Notes: generated by a model from the sequence alone, not told the origin. A stretch of DNA of 64,000 nucleotides from Flavobacteriaceae bacterium UBA5950 (GCA_002430545.1 DJCM01000001.1:22475-86474), one strand, 5' to 3'. Positions 19,524 to 29,086 are shown, numbered from the stretch's first letter. A program made the numbers and translations.

Positions 19524-20444
19524 ATGAATCATGTTTCTGTATTTGCCCCTGCCAGTGTAGCCAATATATCATGTGGATTCGATGTATTGGGCGTTTGCTT
19601 AGACAATATAGGAGACACCCTTCATATTCAAGAAACATCTAAACCTGGAATTGAGATCACAGAAATCATTGGTCAGGATTTACCCCTTGACCCAAAAAAA
19701 AATGTAGCAAGCGTGGCTGGCATGGCTCTTTTGGCAGATCACAACAGCGTAAGAGGTTTTGAAATCAAAATCGAAAAAGGTATTAAAGCAGGGAGTGGCA
19801 TCGGAAGTTCTTCGGCAAGTGCAGCAGGTGCTGTTGTTGGAATTAATCATTTATTGGGAAATCCATATACTAGAAACGAGCTGATTTCGTTTGCAATGGA
19901 AGGCGAACGTGTTGCCTGTGGCACTGCTCATGCTGATAATGTTTCGCCTGTTTTGATGGGTGGCTTTACCCTTGTTCGAAGCCTCAATCCACTAGACGTT
20001 GTTACCCTCAATTCACCACTGGAATTGGTTGTCACGATTATCCATCCAGAAATTGAAATTAAAACTGCTGATGCGCGTGCTGTTTTGCTCGACAAACTAC
20101 ATCTCAAACAAGCAGTAGCACAAACAGCAAACCTAGGTGCATTGGTCACTGGATTATTTAAGGAAGATTATGAGTTGATCCGTCGATCACTCGTCGATCA
20201 TATCGTCGAACCAGTACGTTCCATGCTCATTCCTGGGTTTGGTGAACTCAAAAAGGCAGCGAATGAAGCAGGTGCACTGGGAACTGGAATCTCAGGTTCT
20301 GGACCTTCTGTCTTTGCACTATCAAAAGGTATGACTACAGCAAAAAATGTGGGATTAGCCATGCAGAAAGTTTATGACAAAATTGAAGTTCCCTACAAAA
20401 CATACATCAGTTCTATCAATAATAAAGGTGTAAAAATTCTATAA
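19524..20444 (+). CDS. thrB: Homoserine kinase
   Basis: 306 residues of the GHMP kinase superfamily, phosphorylating homoserine to O-phosphohomoserine in the cytoplasm. The N-terminal substrate motif is FAPASVANISCGFDVLG; the glycine/serine-rich ATP loop is KAGSGIGSSSASAAG (about 89-103); and the C-terminal GHMP motif is GTGISGSGPSVFAL. It begins two bases after the thrA stop, so translation is probably coupled. Length and motif order are normal. Confidence 0.96.
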   Translation: MNHVSVFAPASVANISCGFDVLGVCLDNIGDTLHIQETSKPGIEITEIIGQDLPLDPKKNVASVAGMALLADHNSVRGFEIKIEKGIKAGSGIGSSSASAAGAVVGINHLLGNPYTRNELISFAMEGERVACGTAHADNVSPVLMGGFTLVRSLNPLDVVTLNSPLELVVTIIHPEIEIKTADARAVLLDKLHLKQAVAQTANLGALVTGLFKEDYELIRRSLVDHIVEPVRSMLIPGFGELKKAANEAGALGTGISGSGPSVFALSKGMTTAKNVGLAMQKVYDKIEVPYKTYISSINNKGVKIL

Positions 20445-20449
20445 TTAAA

Positions 20450-21757
20450 ATGCAATATTTTAGTTTGAACAACAATGCTAAGGCAGTTGGTTTTGAAAAG
20501 GCAGTACGATTTGGACTTGCACCAGATCGAGGTCTTTATTTTCCACAACAAATCGACGCACTCAGTGACTCGTTTTGGGACAATTTCCTGCAAATGAGTC
20601 ATCATGAAATTGCCTTACATGCCATCGAGCAGTTTGTTGGTGTTGAGATTCCCAAAGATGAATTACAAAAAATTGTTGAAGACACTTTGTGTTTTGAATT
20701 TCCAGTTGTTGAACTTAATCAAAACCTTGCCACGCTTGAACTCTTTCATGGACCAACAATGGCTTTCAAAGATGTTGGTGGTCGTTTTATGGCGCGTTGC
20801 CTAGGCTATTTCAATCAAAATTCTGATGAAAAAGTTACTGTACTCGTTGCGACTTCAGGAGACACTGGAGGTGCAGTTGCAAGTGGGTTTTTGGGTGTAC
20901 CTGGGGTTGAGGTGGTGATTTTATACCCAAAGGGAAAGGTCAGTCATATACAAGAGCTTCAACTCACAACGCAAGGTCAGAATATCACTGCATTAGAAGT
21001 TGATGGTGTTTTTGATGATTGTCAAGAAATGGTTAAAACTGCCTTTCTCGACGAGACATTAAAACCCCACCGAAATTTGACTTCTGCCAATTCAATTAAT
21101 GTTGCACGATGGCTACCCCAATCGTTTTACTACTTCTTCGCAGTGCAAGAATTGATGAAACGAAAGGTGAAAAACCCAATTGTGTTTTCTGTTCCAAGTG
21201 GAAATTTTGGGAATATCTGTGCTGGGTTTATTGCCAAAGAATTAGGGCTTCCCGTTTCGCATTTTATCGCTAGCACAAATCAAAACAACACATTTCCCAG
21301 ATATATGGAAAGTGGAATATATGATCCACAACCCTCTGTGCAAACCATTTCAAATGCAATGGATGTTGGAAACCCAAGTAATTTTGATCGAATCAACAAG
21401 CTCTTTAACCAAGACTTATATCGCTTAAAAAATGTTTGCTCGTCTTACTATTTCTCTGACAAAGAAACACATAAAGCAATGCAAGAAATCTATGAAAGTT
21501 TCAGCTATGTGGCAGATCCCCATGGAGCTATTGGATACTTGGGCTTGCAAAAATACTTTGAGAACAATGCAGATTGTTATGGAGTATTTTTAGAGACTGC
21601 ACATCCTGTCAAGTTTTTAGATGTCGTTGAAAAAGCGGTCAAAACGAAGGTAAACATCCCTCCACAAATCGAAGAAATATTAGATTGTGTTCCTGAAAAA
21701 ACAGCTATTTCTTCTTATCGTGAACTCAAAGAATATTTAATCGACAACGCTGTCTAA
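20450..21757 (+). CDS. thrC: Threonine synthase
   Basis: 435 residues of the fold-type II PLP enzymes. It converts O-phosphohomoserine to threonine and phosphate. The PLP lysine is Lys107 in TMAFKDVGGRF, and the phosphate-binding segment is ATSGDTGGAVASGF. The gene is third in the thrABC operon, five bases after thrB. Its 3' end overlaps the convergent aminopeptidase gene by 21 bp, so the two coding regions share their last codons on opposite strands. Length is typical of the short bacterial form. Confidence 0.96.
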   Translation: MQYFSLNNNAKAVGFEKAVRFGLAPDRGLYFPQQIDALSDSFWDNFLQMSHHEIALHAIEQFVGVEIPKDELQKIVEDTLCFEFPVVELNQNLATLELFHGPTMAFKDVGGRFMARCLGYFNQNSDEKVTVLVATSGDTGGAVASGFLGVPGVEVVILYPKGKVSHIQELQLTTQGQNITALEVDGVFDDCQEMVKTAFLDETLKPHRNLTSANSINVARWLPQSFYYFFAVQELMKRKVKNPIVFSVPSGNFGNICAGFIAKELGLPVSHFIASTNQNNTFPRYMESGIYDPQPSVQTISNAMDVGNPSNFDRINKLFNQDLYRLKNVCSSYYFSDKETHKAMQEIYESFSYVADPHGAIGYLGLQKYFENNADCYGVFLETAHPVKFLDVVEKAVKTKVNIPPQIEEILDCVPEKTAISSYRELKEYLIDNAV

Positions 21758-23179
21758 CGATGGCAATACAAACTGATCTAGAGGACTGCTTTGTGCAGTG
21801 ATTGCCTCGATTTTTTCAATTTCTCTTGGTGCAGCTGCAGATAGGTTTACAGGTCCCTCGTTCGTAATCAATATGTCATCCTCAATGCGAATGGCTATCC
21901 CCCACCATTTTGGATCGCATGGACTATTTGGAGGGATATAAATCCCAGGTTCAACAGTAATGACAGAGTTGGCTCGTAGAGGTCCATAGGTACCAGGGTC
22001 ATGCACATCTAGACCAATATAATGAGATGTTCCATGAGGAAAATAGGTGCGAACTTCTTTTTCAGACTCGATAATTCCAAGGTCAATCAGCCCTTGTTGA
22101 ATAATCGATCGAGCGACGCGATGAGGGTCAGAAAATGAAGCCCCAACAACCGAGGCTTCTATCCCTGCATTTTGCGCTGCTAGTACAAGGTTGTAAATCT
22201 CAGCTTGCTCTTTGGTGAATTTTCCATTGGCTGGAATGGTTCGAGTTACATCTGCAGTGTAGTTCTGAAACTCGGCTCCTACATCCATCAACACAAGTTG
22301 ATTACCCACCTGATCGGAAGTGTTTGCAGTGTAGTGAAGTACACATCCATGTGCACCTGCCCCAACAATTGAGGGGTAGCCAACATGCTTTGCACCATAT
22401 TTTTTAAAGATAAATTCATGTATTCCCTGAAGTTCACGCTCGGATATGTTTGGATGAATGGCTTTCATCACCTCAACTTGTCCAATGGCTGACATTGCAA
22501 CCGCCTGTTTGAGTATTTCAATTTCTTTTGCTGTTTTGATTTCTCGTAATGACCCAATCACATCTGGCAAATACTCTTGGTCTATTGTGAGTGAGTTATC
22601 CTCGGGTGTAGAAAGTTCCGATTGCGCAGAGATGAAGCCTTTAAAAGCAGTAAGAAGTGAATACAGGTCATTTTCATTTCTCGTGTGATCACGAACATCA
22701 TCAAAAAATGGAAAATGGTTGATGTTATTTATCCCTTGTAAAGATGACAAGAAGGACTTAAACTTGGTGTTGCTCAGCACCTTATCAATTGCATACTCTT
22801 TTTCCGTTGCCTTTGGTCCTTTGATATCTCCTTCCCAAAGTGCATAGTATGGGTCTTGGTCACGAACAAAGAGAATTTCTTGCACAGATGAACCTTCAAC
22901 ATCCATAGGCGTGCCGAGCAATACAAGTGCTGCATGTGCTTCTTGGAGTCCTGTTAGGTAATAAAAATTTGGATTTTGATGATATGGGTGATCAACATCG
23001 TTGGCTCTGTTTCGGATTGGGGCAGAAAAAATCACCGAAATGCTGTTTGGAGGAAGTTGTTCCAGTACCATTTGCCTGCGTTCTTTATGAAAACTGAGGT
23101 CAAGAGCTGGTGGTTCCTTTTGCTGCGAGTGAAGAATAAAAGTCGTCAAAAAAACGAATGTAATTGAAAGTCTAAACAT
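21737..23179 (-). CDS. Xaa-Pro aminopeptidase (aminopeptidase P family), exported
   Basis: About 480 residues of peptidase family M24B, which removes N-terminal residues preceding proline. The N-terminal creatinase-like domain is followed by the pita-bread catalytic domain with metal ligands in LMDVGAEFQNYTADVTRTIP, the His in FPHGTSHYIGLDVHD, and the Glu residues in VEPGIYI and IRIEDD. I choose the ATG at 23177-23179 (MFRLSITF), which gives a clean signal peptide ending near LHSQQ; a longer frame would extend to the edge of gcvT. Export suggests a periplasmic role in peptide nutrition. It is convergent and overlapping with thrC. Confidence 0.9.
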   Translation of the reverse strand: MFRLSITFVFLTTFILHSQQKEPPALDLSFHKERRQMVLEQLPPNSISVIFSAPIRNRANDVDHPYHQNPNFYYLTGLQEAHAALVLLGTPMDVEGSSVQEILFVRDQDPYYALWEGDIKGPKATEKEYAIDKVLSNTKFKSFLSSLQGINNINHFPFFDDVRDHTRNENDLYSLLTAFKGFISAQSELSTPEDNSLTIDQEYLPDVIGSLREIKTAKEIEILKQAVAMSAIGQVEVMKAIHPNISERELQGIHEFIFKKYGAKHVGYPSIVGAGAHGCVLHYTANTSDQVGNQLVLMDVGAEFQNYTADVTRTIPANGKFTKEQAEIYNLVLAAQNAGIEASVVGASFSDPHRVARSIIQQGLIDLGIIESEKEVRTYFPHGTSHYIGLDVHDPGTYGPLRANSVITVEPGIYIPPNSPCDPKWWGIAIRIEDDILITNEGPVNLSAAAPREIEKIEAITAQSSPLDQFVLPSLDSVVD

Positions 23180-23186
23180 TATTAAC

Positions 23187-23222
23187 ATTTTGTACAAAAT
23201 AAGCAAAATCCCCCTATTTTTG
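23187..23222 (+). promoter_or_regulatory. gcvT promoter with a 14-bp palindrome in the divergent spacer
   Basis: TTG at 23190-23192 and TATTTTTG at 23215-23222 are spaced 22 bases, as in -33/-7 promoters of the phylum. The -33 element is part of a perfect 14-bp palindrome, ATTTTGTACAAAAT (23187-23200), lying between the divergent starts of the aminopeptidase gene and gcvT. Confidence 0.55.
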
Positions 23223-23233
23223 AAAAAATCCAA

Positions 23234-24310
23234 ATGAAAAAAACATCACTTCATACATGTCATTTGGCACTTCAAGCCAAGATGGTTCCATTCGCTGGGT
23301 TTGAAATGCCTGTGCAATACACAGGCGTTGTTAGCGAGCACCATGCTGTTCGTGAGCATGCTGGGCTTTTTGATGTTTCACATATGGGACAGTTTTTGAT
23401 CAGAGGACCTCAAGCTGTTCCCCTAATTCAACATGTATTTAGTAATGATGTTGAACGTTTAGATATCGGACAAGCGCAATATGGCTATATGCCAAATGCA
23501 AAAGGTGGGATTGTCGATGATTTACTCGTTTATCGAATCGATCAGCAGCGTTATATGCTTGTTGTCAATGCAGCAAATATTGAAAAAGATTGGAATTGGT
23601 TGGTGACCCATAACAAGATGTTTGGAGCAACACTTGAAAATCAGTCTGATCAGTGGAGTTTGTTGGCACTGCAAGGTCCAAAAGCGACTTCGATACTGGC
23701 TACACTCACAGAAGCTACTGTTGCAAAAATTCCTTTTTACAGCTTCATACATAACACAGTTGCAGGGGTAGAAAATATCTTGATTTCTGCGACAGGCTAT
23801 ACAGGCTCTGGTGGTTATGAGCTTTACATTCCCAATGAGAATGCAGAAAAGATTTGGAATTCTCTACTCGACAATGGTGCAGAACCATGTGGTTTGGCTG
23901 CTCGAAACACCCTTCGAATTGAAATGGGTTATTGTTTGTATGGAAATGACATTGATGATAGCACCTCTCCTATCGCTGCTGGCTTGCGTTGGTGCACTGC
24001 ATTTTCCAAAGATTTTGTCAGTAAAGACATCATTGAGCAACAGAAAGCAGCAGGCACAAATACGAAAAGAGTTGGGTTTGTCCTCAACGAACGTGGAATT
24101 CCAAGAGAAGGCTACGCTTTGACAGATGTTGATGGAAATAATATAGGTACAGTAACGTCTGGCACACAATCACCATCTTTTGAAAAGGGAATTGGTATGG
24201 GCTATGTTGAGCGACAGCATGCAGTTGTCGGAAACAATATACAGGTCGTCATTCGAAATAAATCGATTCTGGCTACAATTACCTCACTTCCTTTTTACAG
24301 TGCATCATGA
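23234..24310 (+). CDS. gcvT: Glycine cleavage system aminomethyltransferase (T-protein)
   Basis: 358 residues. The T-protein transfers the methylene group from the lipoyl-bound aminomethyl intermediate of H-protein to tetrahydrofolate and releases ammonia. Family signatures include MVPFAGFEMPVQY, GLFDVSHMGQ, the folate-domain segment SATGYTGSGGYELY and GLAARNTLRIEMGY. The other glycine-cleavage genes are not in the window. It starts 12 bases after a TAnnTTTG promoter element and its stop overlaps the next gene by four bases. Confidence 0.96.
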   Translation: MKKTSLHTCHLALQAKMVPFAGFEMPVQYTGVVSEHHAVREHAGLFDVSHMGQFLIRGPQAVPLIQHVFSNDVERLDIGQAQYGYMPNAKGGIVDDLLVYRIDQQRYMLVVNAANIEKDWNWLVTHNKMFGATLENQSDQWSLLALQGPKATSILATLTEATVAKIPFYSFIHNTVAGVENILISATGYTGSGGYELYIPNENAEKIWNSLLDNGAEPCGLAARNTLRIEMGYCLYGNDIDDSTSPIAAGLRWCTAFSKDFVSKDIIEQQKAAGTNTKRVGFVLNERGIPREGYALTDVDGNNIGTVTSGTQSPSFEKGIGMGYVERQHAVVGNNIQVVIRNKSILATITSLPFYSAS

Positions 24311-25131
24311 AACGCGTATTGCTTTTTGGTGGAAGTGGTTTTTTGGGTCGTGCACTCTTCAAGGAGTTGCATCCATATATGGATGTTTTTGGCACCTTCT
24401 GCAACCAAACTAAATTTGAAAGTAATAAGAGGTACTATCATTATGACTTTCGAGAGGATTCTCCTTTAAAAATTTTAAGAAAAATCAAGCCAGACATTAT
24501 CATTTCATGCCTTCGAGGCGATGCTGAAGAGCAGTTTATCGCGCATGATTTGATTATAGATTTTAGCACCAAACACGAATCAAAACTCATTTTTTTATCA
24601 TCTGCCAATGTCTTTGACGGTTTTTGGCATTACCCCAGTTATGAACACGATAAGACTTATTCAGAAAGTACCTATGGTCTTCTTAAAATCAAAATCGAAA
24701 ACAAGGTGATGCGAATGCCCCCTTTTAGTTGGGCAATTGCACGTTTGCCAATGGTGTTTGGCGCAAATACACCAAGAGTTTTAGAGCTTAAAAATGCCAT
24801 TAAAGAACAAATCCCTTATGAGATTTTTCCGAATACTGTTATGAATCTCACAACAGATGATTTTGTTACTCAACAACTGCACTATATCGTGAATCGAAAT
24901 TTATGGGGGATTTTTCATTTGGGGAGTACAGATTTAATCCATCATGATGACTTTATTTTTCAACTTGTCGATGGTCTTCATCTCAACACAAAACCCATCT
25001 ACAAGCATGTGTATGCTAGTAACAATGATCGCTATATTGTGGCACTACCAAAACATAACAAACTGCCTGAACATCTTCGCTTTCAGTGTGATGACGTTCT
25101 CCAAAACAGCTTGCAGGGCTTGAAAAAATAA
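24307..25131 (+). CDS. RmlD-like NAD(P)-dependent sugar-nucleotide reductase/epimerase of the extended SDR family
   Basis: 274 residues with an N-terminal Rossmann motif GGSGFLGRALF, a DIIISCLRGD strand and an SSANVFDG segment; the catalytic Tyr-Lys pair appears as STYGLLKIKIE. This resembles dTDP-4-dehydrorhamnose reductase, but the gene is not in a sugar-nucleotide cluster, so the substrate is unknown. It overlaps gcvT by ATGA and is probably co-transcribed; in other flavobacteria such a gene often lies between gcvT and the yebC family gene. Confidence 0.75.
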   Translation: MKRVLLFGGSGFLGRALFKELHPYMDVFGTFCNQTKFESNKRYYHYDFREDSPLKILRKIKPDIIISCLRGDAEEQFIAHDLIIDFSTKHESKLIFLSSANVFDGFWHYPSYEHDKTYSESTYGLLKIKIENKVMRMPPFSWAIARLPMVFGANTPRVLELKNAIKEQIPYEIFPNTVMNLTTDDFVTQQLHYIVNRNLWGIFHLGSTDLIHHDDFIFQLVDGLHLNTKPIYKHVYASNNDRYIVALPKHNKLPEHLRFQCDDVLQNSLQGLKK

Positions 25132-25303
25132 GATTATGACTGGGAAATACCTTCAGTTGTCTTTCGCAGTCGTTGCATTCTAAAATTAATTACCTTTGAA
25201 GATGAGCTATCCAAGTCTCCTAAACCACAGTGACCTTTATCAATTGAAGCCGTCCTGAATAGCCATTTGATTGCAAACCTTTTATTAACCTAAAACCTTA
25301 CTT

Positions 25304-26047
25304 ATGAAATCGTTAATCAAATCATTCGTTATTTTCTTATCATTATTTTTAATTTCGATTGGACATGCCTAATATTGGAAGCACAAAAAAGTGACTGGCA
25401 ATGGGAATCTAACCACTGAAACAATCGCAACACCTGCATACAACCATATCAAATCAGTGGGCTTTATGGATGTAAAGCTTGTTCGAGGAAAGGAAGACGA
25501 AATTTCAGTGCAAACCGATTAAAACCTACATGAACGGATTGAAATCAAAGTGTAAAAGAACACCTTGGTTTTAGACATCACAGACAACATTAGTGTACGA
25601 ACAAAGAAAGGGATACATATCATTGTTCAATTCGAAGATATAACAGGTGTAAGTTTAATTGGTTCTGGAGACATTTATACAGAAGATATCATTGAGACAA
25701 AAGCATTTGAAACTGAGCTTATTGGTTCTGGAGATATTGATTTGGCAATCCAAGCCTCTACAGCAAAAGCTAAAGTTACAGGCTCTGGCGAGCTGAAACT
25801 ATCGAAGTCAACAAACGAGCTTTATGCACAGGTTACAGTAAGTGGTGACTTTGATGGAGGATGGCTAGAGTAGAACCAAACAGAGGTATCTTGCACAGGG
25901 TCGGGAGATGCTGTGGTGGTTGCCAACAGCAGTTTATATGCCAAAGTCTTTGGTTCTGGTGATGTTGAATACAAAGTGGCACCAAGCGAAAAAGATGTGC
26001 GCATATTTGGATCAGGGGATGTCAACAAACACACTGGCGACATGTAA
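25304..26047 (+). pseudogene. DUF2807 (head GIN domain, auto-transporter adhesin-like) gene with four in-frame stop codons
   Basis: Reading from ATG 25304 to TAA 26045-26047 gives 248 codons in a single frame with no indel. The translation has a signal peptide ending GHA, then VTGNGNLTTE, and a run of six GSGD/GSGE turns typical of the DUF2807 beta-helix. Four stops interrupt it: TAA at 25370, 25520 and 25553, and TAG at 25871. The first replaces the residue right after the signal peptide, where relatives often have Gln. Each is one substitution from Gln, Glu or Lys codons. A possible promoter element TACCTTTG lies at 25191. The gene is most likely recently inactivated. Confidence 0.85.
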
Positions 26048-26099
26048 TTCTAGCAAATTGATTTCTCAACGATAAGCACAACACCTCATATTGTTGTAC

Positions 26100-26131
26100 T
26101 TGCATAAACGTGCAGGACTTTTTTATCTTTG
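26100..26131 (+). promoter_or_regulatory. Promoter (-33 TTG, -7 TATCTTTG) of the YebC-family gene
   Basis: TTG at 26100-26102 and TATCTTTG at 26124-26131 are 21 bases apart. Only five bases separate the -7 element from the ATG at 26137, which predicts a leaderless mRNA. Confidence 0.65.
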
Positions 26132-26136
26132 CAGTC

Positions 26137-26844
26137 ATGGGAAGAGCGTTTGAGTTTCGCAAAGCAAGAAAAATGAAGCGTTGGACGGCAATGGCCAAAA
26201 CCTTCACACGCATTGGAAAAGACATTGCGATGTCTGTCAGAGATGGTGGACCCAATCCAGAAACCAACTCTCGTCTTCGGGCAGTGATTCAAAACGCCAA
26301 GGCCGCCAATATGCCAAAAGACAATATTGAGCGTGCAATCAAACGTGCATCTGATACGAGTACTGAAATCTACAAAGAAGTACTTTTTGAAGGGTATGGG
26401 CCACATGGCATTGCAATTTTAGTTGAAACTGCGACAGATAACAACAACAGAACTGTTGCCAATATTCGTAGTTATTTTAACAAGTGTAATGGAAATTTAG
26501 GCACTTCTGGATCTGTTGAGTTTATGTTTGATCACACCTGCAACTTTCGAATTTCTCCTGAGGGTTTAGATATAGAGGAACTTGAACTAGAGTTTATCGA
26601 CTATGGGATTGATGAAGTTTTTATCGATGATGATGGGATTTTGCTTTACGCCTCTTTTGAAAATTTTGGTGCCATTCAAAAGGAACTTGAACAACGAAAT
26701 ATTCCCATACTATCTTCAGGCTTTAATCGTATCCCCACAACAACCAAATCCCTGTCGCCAGAGCAGTCGGAAGAAGTGGAAAAATTACTTGAGAAAATTG
26801 AAGGAGATGATGATGTGCAAAATGTATATCACACCATGGTTTAG
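26137..26844 (+). CDS. YebC/PmpR family DNA-binding or translation-associated protein
   Basis: 235 residues, the normal family length. Typical segments are MGRAFEFRKARK, FTRIGKDI, GGPNPETNSRLR, NMPKDNIERAIKRA and FEGYGPHGIAI. YebC-family proteins have been described as transcriptional regulators (PmpR) and, more recently, as factors that relieve ribosome stalling; the sequence does not decide between these. I use the ATG at 26137 rather than an upstream GTG at 26110, because the promoter would otherwise lie inside the coding region. It overlaps the convergent kdsB by four bases. Confidence 0.93.
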   Translation: MGRAFEFRKARKMKRWTAMAKTFTRIGKDIAMSVRDGGPNPETNSRLRAVIQNAKAANMPKDNIERAIKRASDTSTEIYKEVLFEGYGPHGIAILVETATDNNNRTVANIRSYFNKCNGNLGTSGSVEFMFDHTCNFRISPEGLDIEELELEFIDYGIDEVFIDDDGILLYASFENFGAIQKELEQRNIPILSSGFNRIPTTTKSLSPEQSEEVEKLLEKIEGDDDVQNVYHTMV

Positions 26845-27563
26845 GTCATCAGTTTTTTTGCACGTTCGAGGTCTTCAACAGTATCGATTCCCATACCCTC
26901 AAATTGAGTTTCAACCATTTGAATTGTTTTTCCCATTTCCAAGTAGCGAATGGCTTCAATTTTTTCAGCCTCCTCGAGGGGAGTTACGTCATGCTGATAG
27001 AAATCGATGAGTGCATTTTTTCGAAACGCATACACCCCTACATGCTTATAGACAGTCGCATGATTTTCCTGATTGAACTGGTGAGGAATGGCAGATCGTG
27101 AAAAGTACAACGCACGATTGCTCATGTCTGTGATGACCTTTACAACATTGGGATTGTTGATCTCTTCTGTGATTGGAATCATCAATGACGCCAGATCAAT
27201 ATCTTTATTTTGATCCGACTTAAAAATCTCAATTAAAGACGATAACCCCTCTGGACGAATAAATGGCTCATCTCCTTGCACATTGATCACAATGTCAGCT
27301 TCTAGGTCAAGAACTGCCTCAGCAATGCGATCACTGCCACAGTCATGCTCTTTTTGACTGCGAATCACATTACCCCCAAAGCCCTTGACAACAGATGCAA
27401 TCTCGTCGCTATCTGTTACAATTATGACACGATCAAATAAACCTGATTGACGCACCTTTTCATATGTATGCTGAATCACAGTCTTACCACACAAATCGGC
27501 CAAGAGTTTTCCAGGAAAGCGTCTGGCATCGTATCGTGCAGGAATGGCAGCAATAATTTTCAT
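26841..27563 (-). CDS. kdsB: 3-deoxy-manno-octulosonate cytidylyltransferase
   Basis: 240 residues. KdsB activates Kdo with CTP to give CMP-Kdo for the inner core of lipopolysaccharide. The nucleotide-binding start AAIPARYDARRFPGK, the segment VIIVTDSDEI and VNVQGDEPFI are typical, as is the C-terminal GIDTVEDLERAK. It lies 19 bp downstream of the helicase gene on the same strand but also has its own TAGTTTTG element four bases before the ATG. It is convergent with the YebC-family gene. Confidence 0.96.
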   Translation of the reverse strand: MKIIAAIPARYDARRFPGKLLADLCGKTVIQHTYEKVRQSGLFDRVIIVTDSDEIASVVKGFGGNVIRSQKEHDCGSDRIAEAVLDLEADIVINVQGDEPFIRPEGLSSLIEIFKSDQNKDIDLASLMIPITEEINNPNVVKVITDMSNRALYFSRSAIPHQFNQENHATVYKHVGVYAFRKNALIDFYQHDVTPLEEAEKIEAIRYLEMGKTIQMVETQFEGMGIDTVEDLERAKKLMT

Positions 27564-27567
27564 ACCA

Positions 27568-27575
27568 CAAAACTA
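27568..27575 (-). promoter_or_regulatory. Possible -7 promoter element (TAGTTTTG) for kdsB
   Basis: On the minus strand TAGTTTTG ends four bases before the kdsB ATG. No TTG at a proper -33 distance is evident, so confidence is limited; kdsB may be transcribed with the upstream helicase gene. Confidence 0.35.
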
Positions 27576-27582
27576 CGATAAA

Positions 27583-28998
27583 TCAATCGTTGATAAAGTC
27601 CTCTTCTTTGAACCCAATGAGAAATAGTTGTTCAGAAGCCCTTGTGATTGCTGTGTATAACCAACGATAATAGTCTAAAGAGGGTCCTTCTGGGAGATAT
27701 GGCTTTTCGATAAAAACACGTTTCCATTGCCCACCCTGTGCTTTGTGACAGGTTAAAGCGTAAGCAAATTTAACTTGTAGAGCATTGAAAAAAGGGTTTT
27801 TCTTTACCTCTGTGTATTGTTTGTATTTTGGCAAATGTGCATAGTCTTGTCGCACCTTATTGTATAGCTCATTTGACTGCTCATAGGTCAACGCATGGCC
27901 TTCGGCATCCAAAGCATCTAAAATCAAAACAGTGTCGAAAGAATCTTGATCTGGATAATCGACCAACTGCACATGAACCCTTGCAAATCGAAATCCATAA
28001 AGCTCCTGAAAAGAGAGGATTCGTAGCACCTCTATCACATCACCATTGGCGATAAACCCTGCTTGACTTTCAGTAGATAGCCAGAAATAATTGTTTTTCA
28101 CCACCAACAAAAGATCGCCAACTGCTAAGTTATTTTCCAAGCTCATAATTTGCGTTCGAATTTGACGATTATACAGATTGGCTCTCTTGTTAGAACGCAC
28201 AATAATTGTTGTTTCTGTTCGCCCAACATCCTTATATCCATCTTCCAATGCGCCCTGAATGTCATACCCATCTTGCAAATGAGTGATATCAGTTTTGCTA
28301 TGAATGCTGAATTGAAATGGATCAATAGTATTGTTATTCATCTGATTTCTCAGGTTTGTTGCATTGAGCAGAATTGCAGACATCGCATCTTGCCGAAGAA
28401 CCTCAGACAGTTGAGTTTCAACAACATCTACTGAAAAATATGACGACAAATAATCTTTATTTAAGGCAGGGCTTAGTTCTTGCTTGACAGGTGGTAACTG
28501 AGCAGTGTCTCCTACAAAAACGAGTTTGCATTGAAACCCTTCATGTGCGTATTGAATGAGGTCTTGCAGCATTGATCCATTTTGAAAAAGTTTGGCTGAA
28601 GATTTTTCATCTCCGATCATTGAGGCTTCATCGACAATAAATACAGCTTTTTTAAACTTGTTTTTTTGAAGTTTAAACTGAATCCCTCCTTGCTTGCCTT
28701 GCTGCGCAAAATAAATTCTTTTGTGAATGGTAGCTGCTTTGGTTTTGGCATAAGTCGACATCACCTTTGCGGCCCTTCCAGTTGGCGCCATTAATACTGG
28801 CTTATACCCTGTTTTTTGAAGGGGCTTTAGCCAAGATGCGATCATCGTTGTTTTTCCAGTTCCTGCATAGCCTTTTAGTAAAAATATTTTGGAGGATGTG
28901 TTGTCGTTTATAAAATCAGAAAACTGATTAATTGCTTCGATTTGGTCGGACGTTGGTTTAAACGGAAATTCGTTTAAAATATTCTGCTGGATACTCAT
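27583..28998 (-). CDS. RecD-like superfamily 1 DNA helicase
   Basis: 471 residues. The Walker A motif is KGYAGTGKTTMIASW (about 42-56), motif II FIVDEASMIGD, motif III VFVGDTAQLPPV, and the C-terminal UvrD/RecD-type block YALTCHKAQGGQWKRVF followed by WLYTAITRASEQL. It lacks the long N-terminal region of RecD and RecD2, and no recB or recC neighbour is present, so it is better seen as a stand-alone 5'-3' helicase of the RecD/Pif1 group. Its role in repair or replication is inferred from the family only. Confidence 0.88.
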   Translation of the reverse strand: MSIQQNILNEFPFKPTSDQIEAINQFSDFINDNTSSKIFLLKGYAGTGKTTMIASWLKPLQKTGYKPVLMAPTGRAAKVMSTYAKTKAATIHKRIYFAQQGKQGGIQFKLQKNKFKKAVFIVDEASMIGDEKSSAKLFQNGSMLQDLIQYAHEGFQCKLVFVGDTAQLPPVKQELSPALNKDYLSSYFSVDVVETQLSEVLRQDAMSAILLNATNLRNQMNNNTIDPFQFSIHSKTDITHLQDGYDIQGALEDGYKDVGRTETTIIVRSNKRANLYNRQIRTQIMSLENNLAVGDLLLVVKNNYFWLSTESQAGFIANGDVIEVLRILSFQELYGFRFARVHVQLVDYPDQDSFDTVLILDALDAEGHALTYEQSNELYNKVRQDYAHLPKYKQYTEVKKNPFFNALQVKFAYALTCHKAQGGQWKRVFIEKPYLPEGPSLDYYRWLYTAITRASEQLFLIGFKEEDFIND

Positions 28999-29086
28999 AG
29001 GTTTGTGTGAGCTGTAAATGTAAGTTCTTTTCTGCTTTATCTATTCAAAAAAAATTGTAGATTTGTTTGCATTCAAATTCATAATC

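Noticed and set aside
25304..26047. Alternative genetic code reading TAA or TAG as an amino acid
   Set aside because: All neighbouring genes end at ordinary TAA, TAG or TGA codons at family-typical lengths, so reassignment is not supported.
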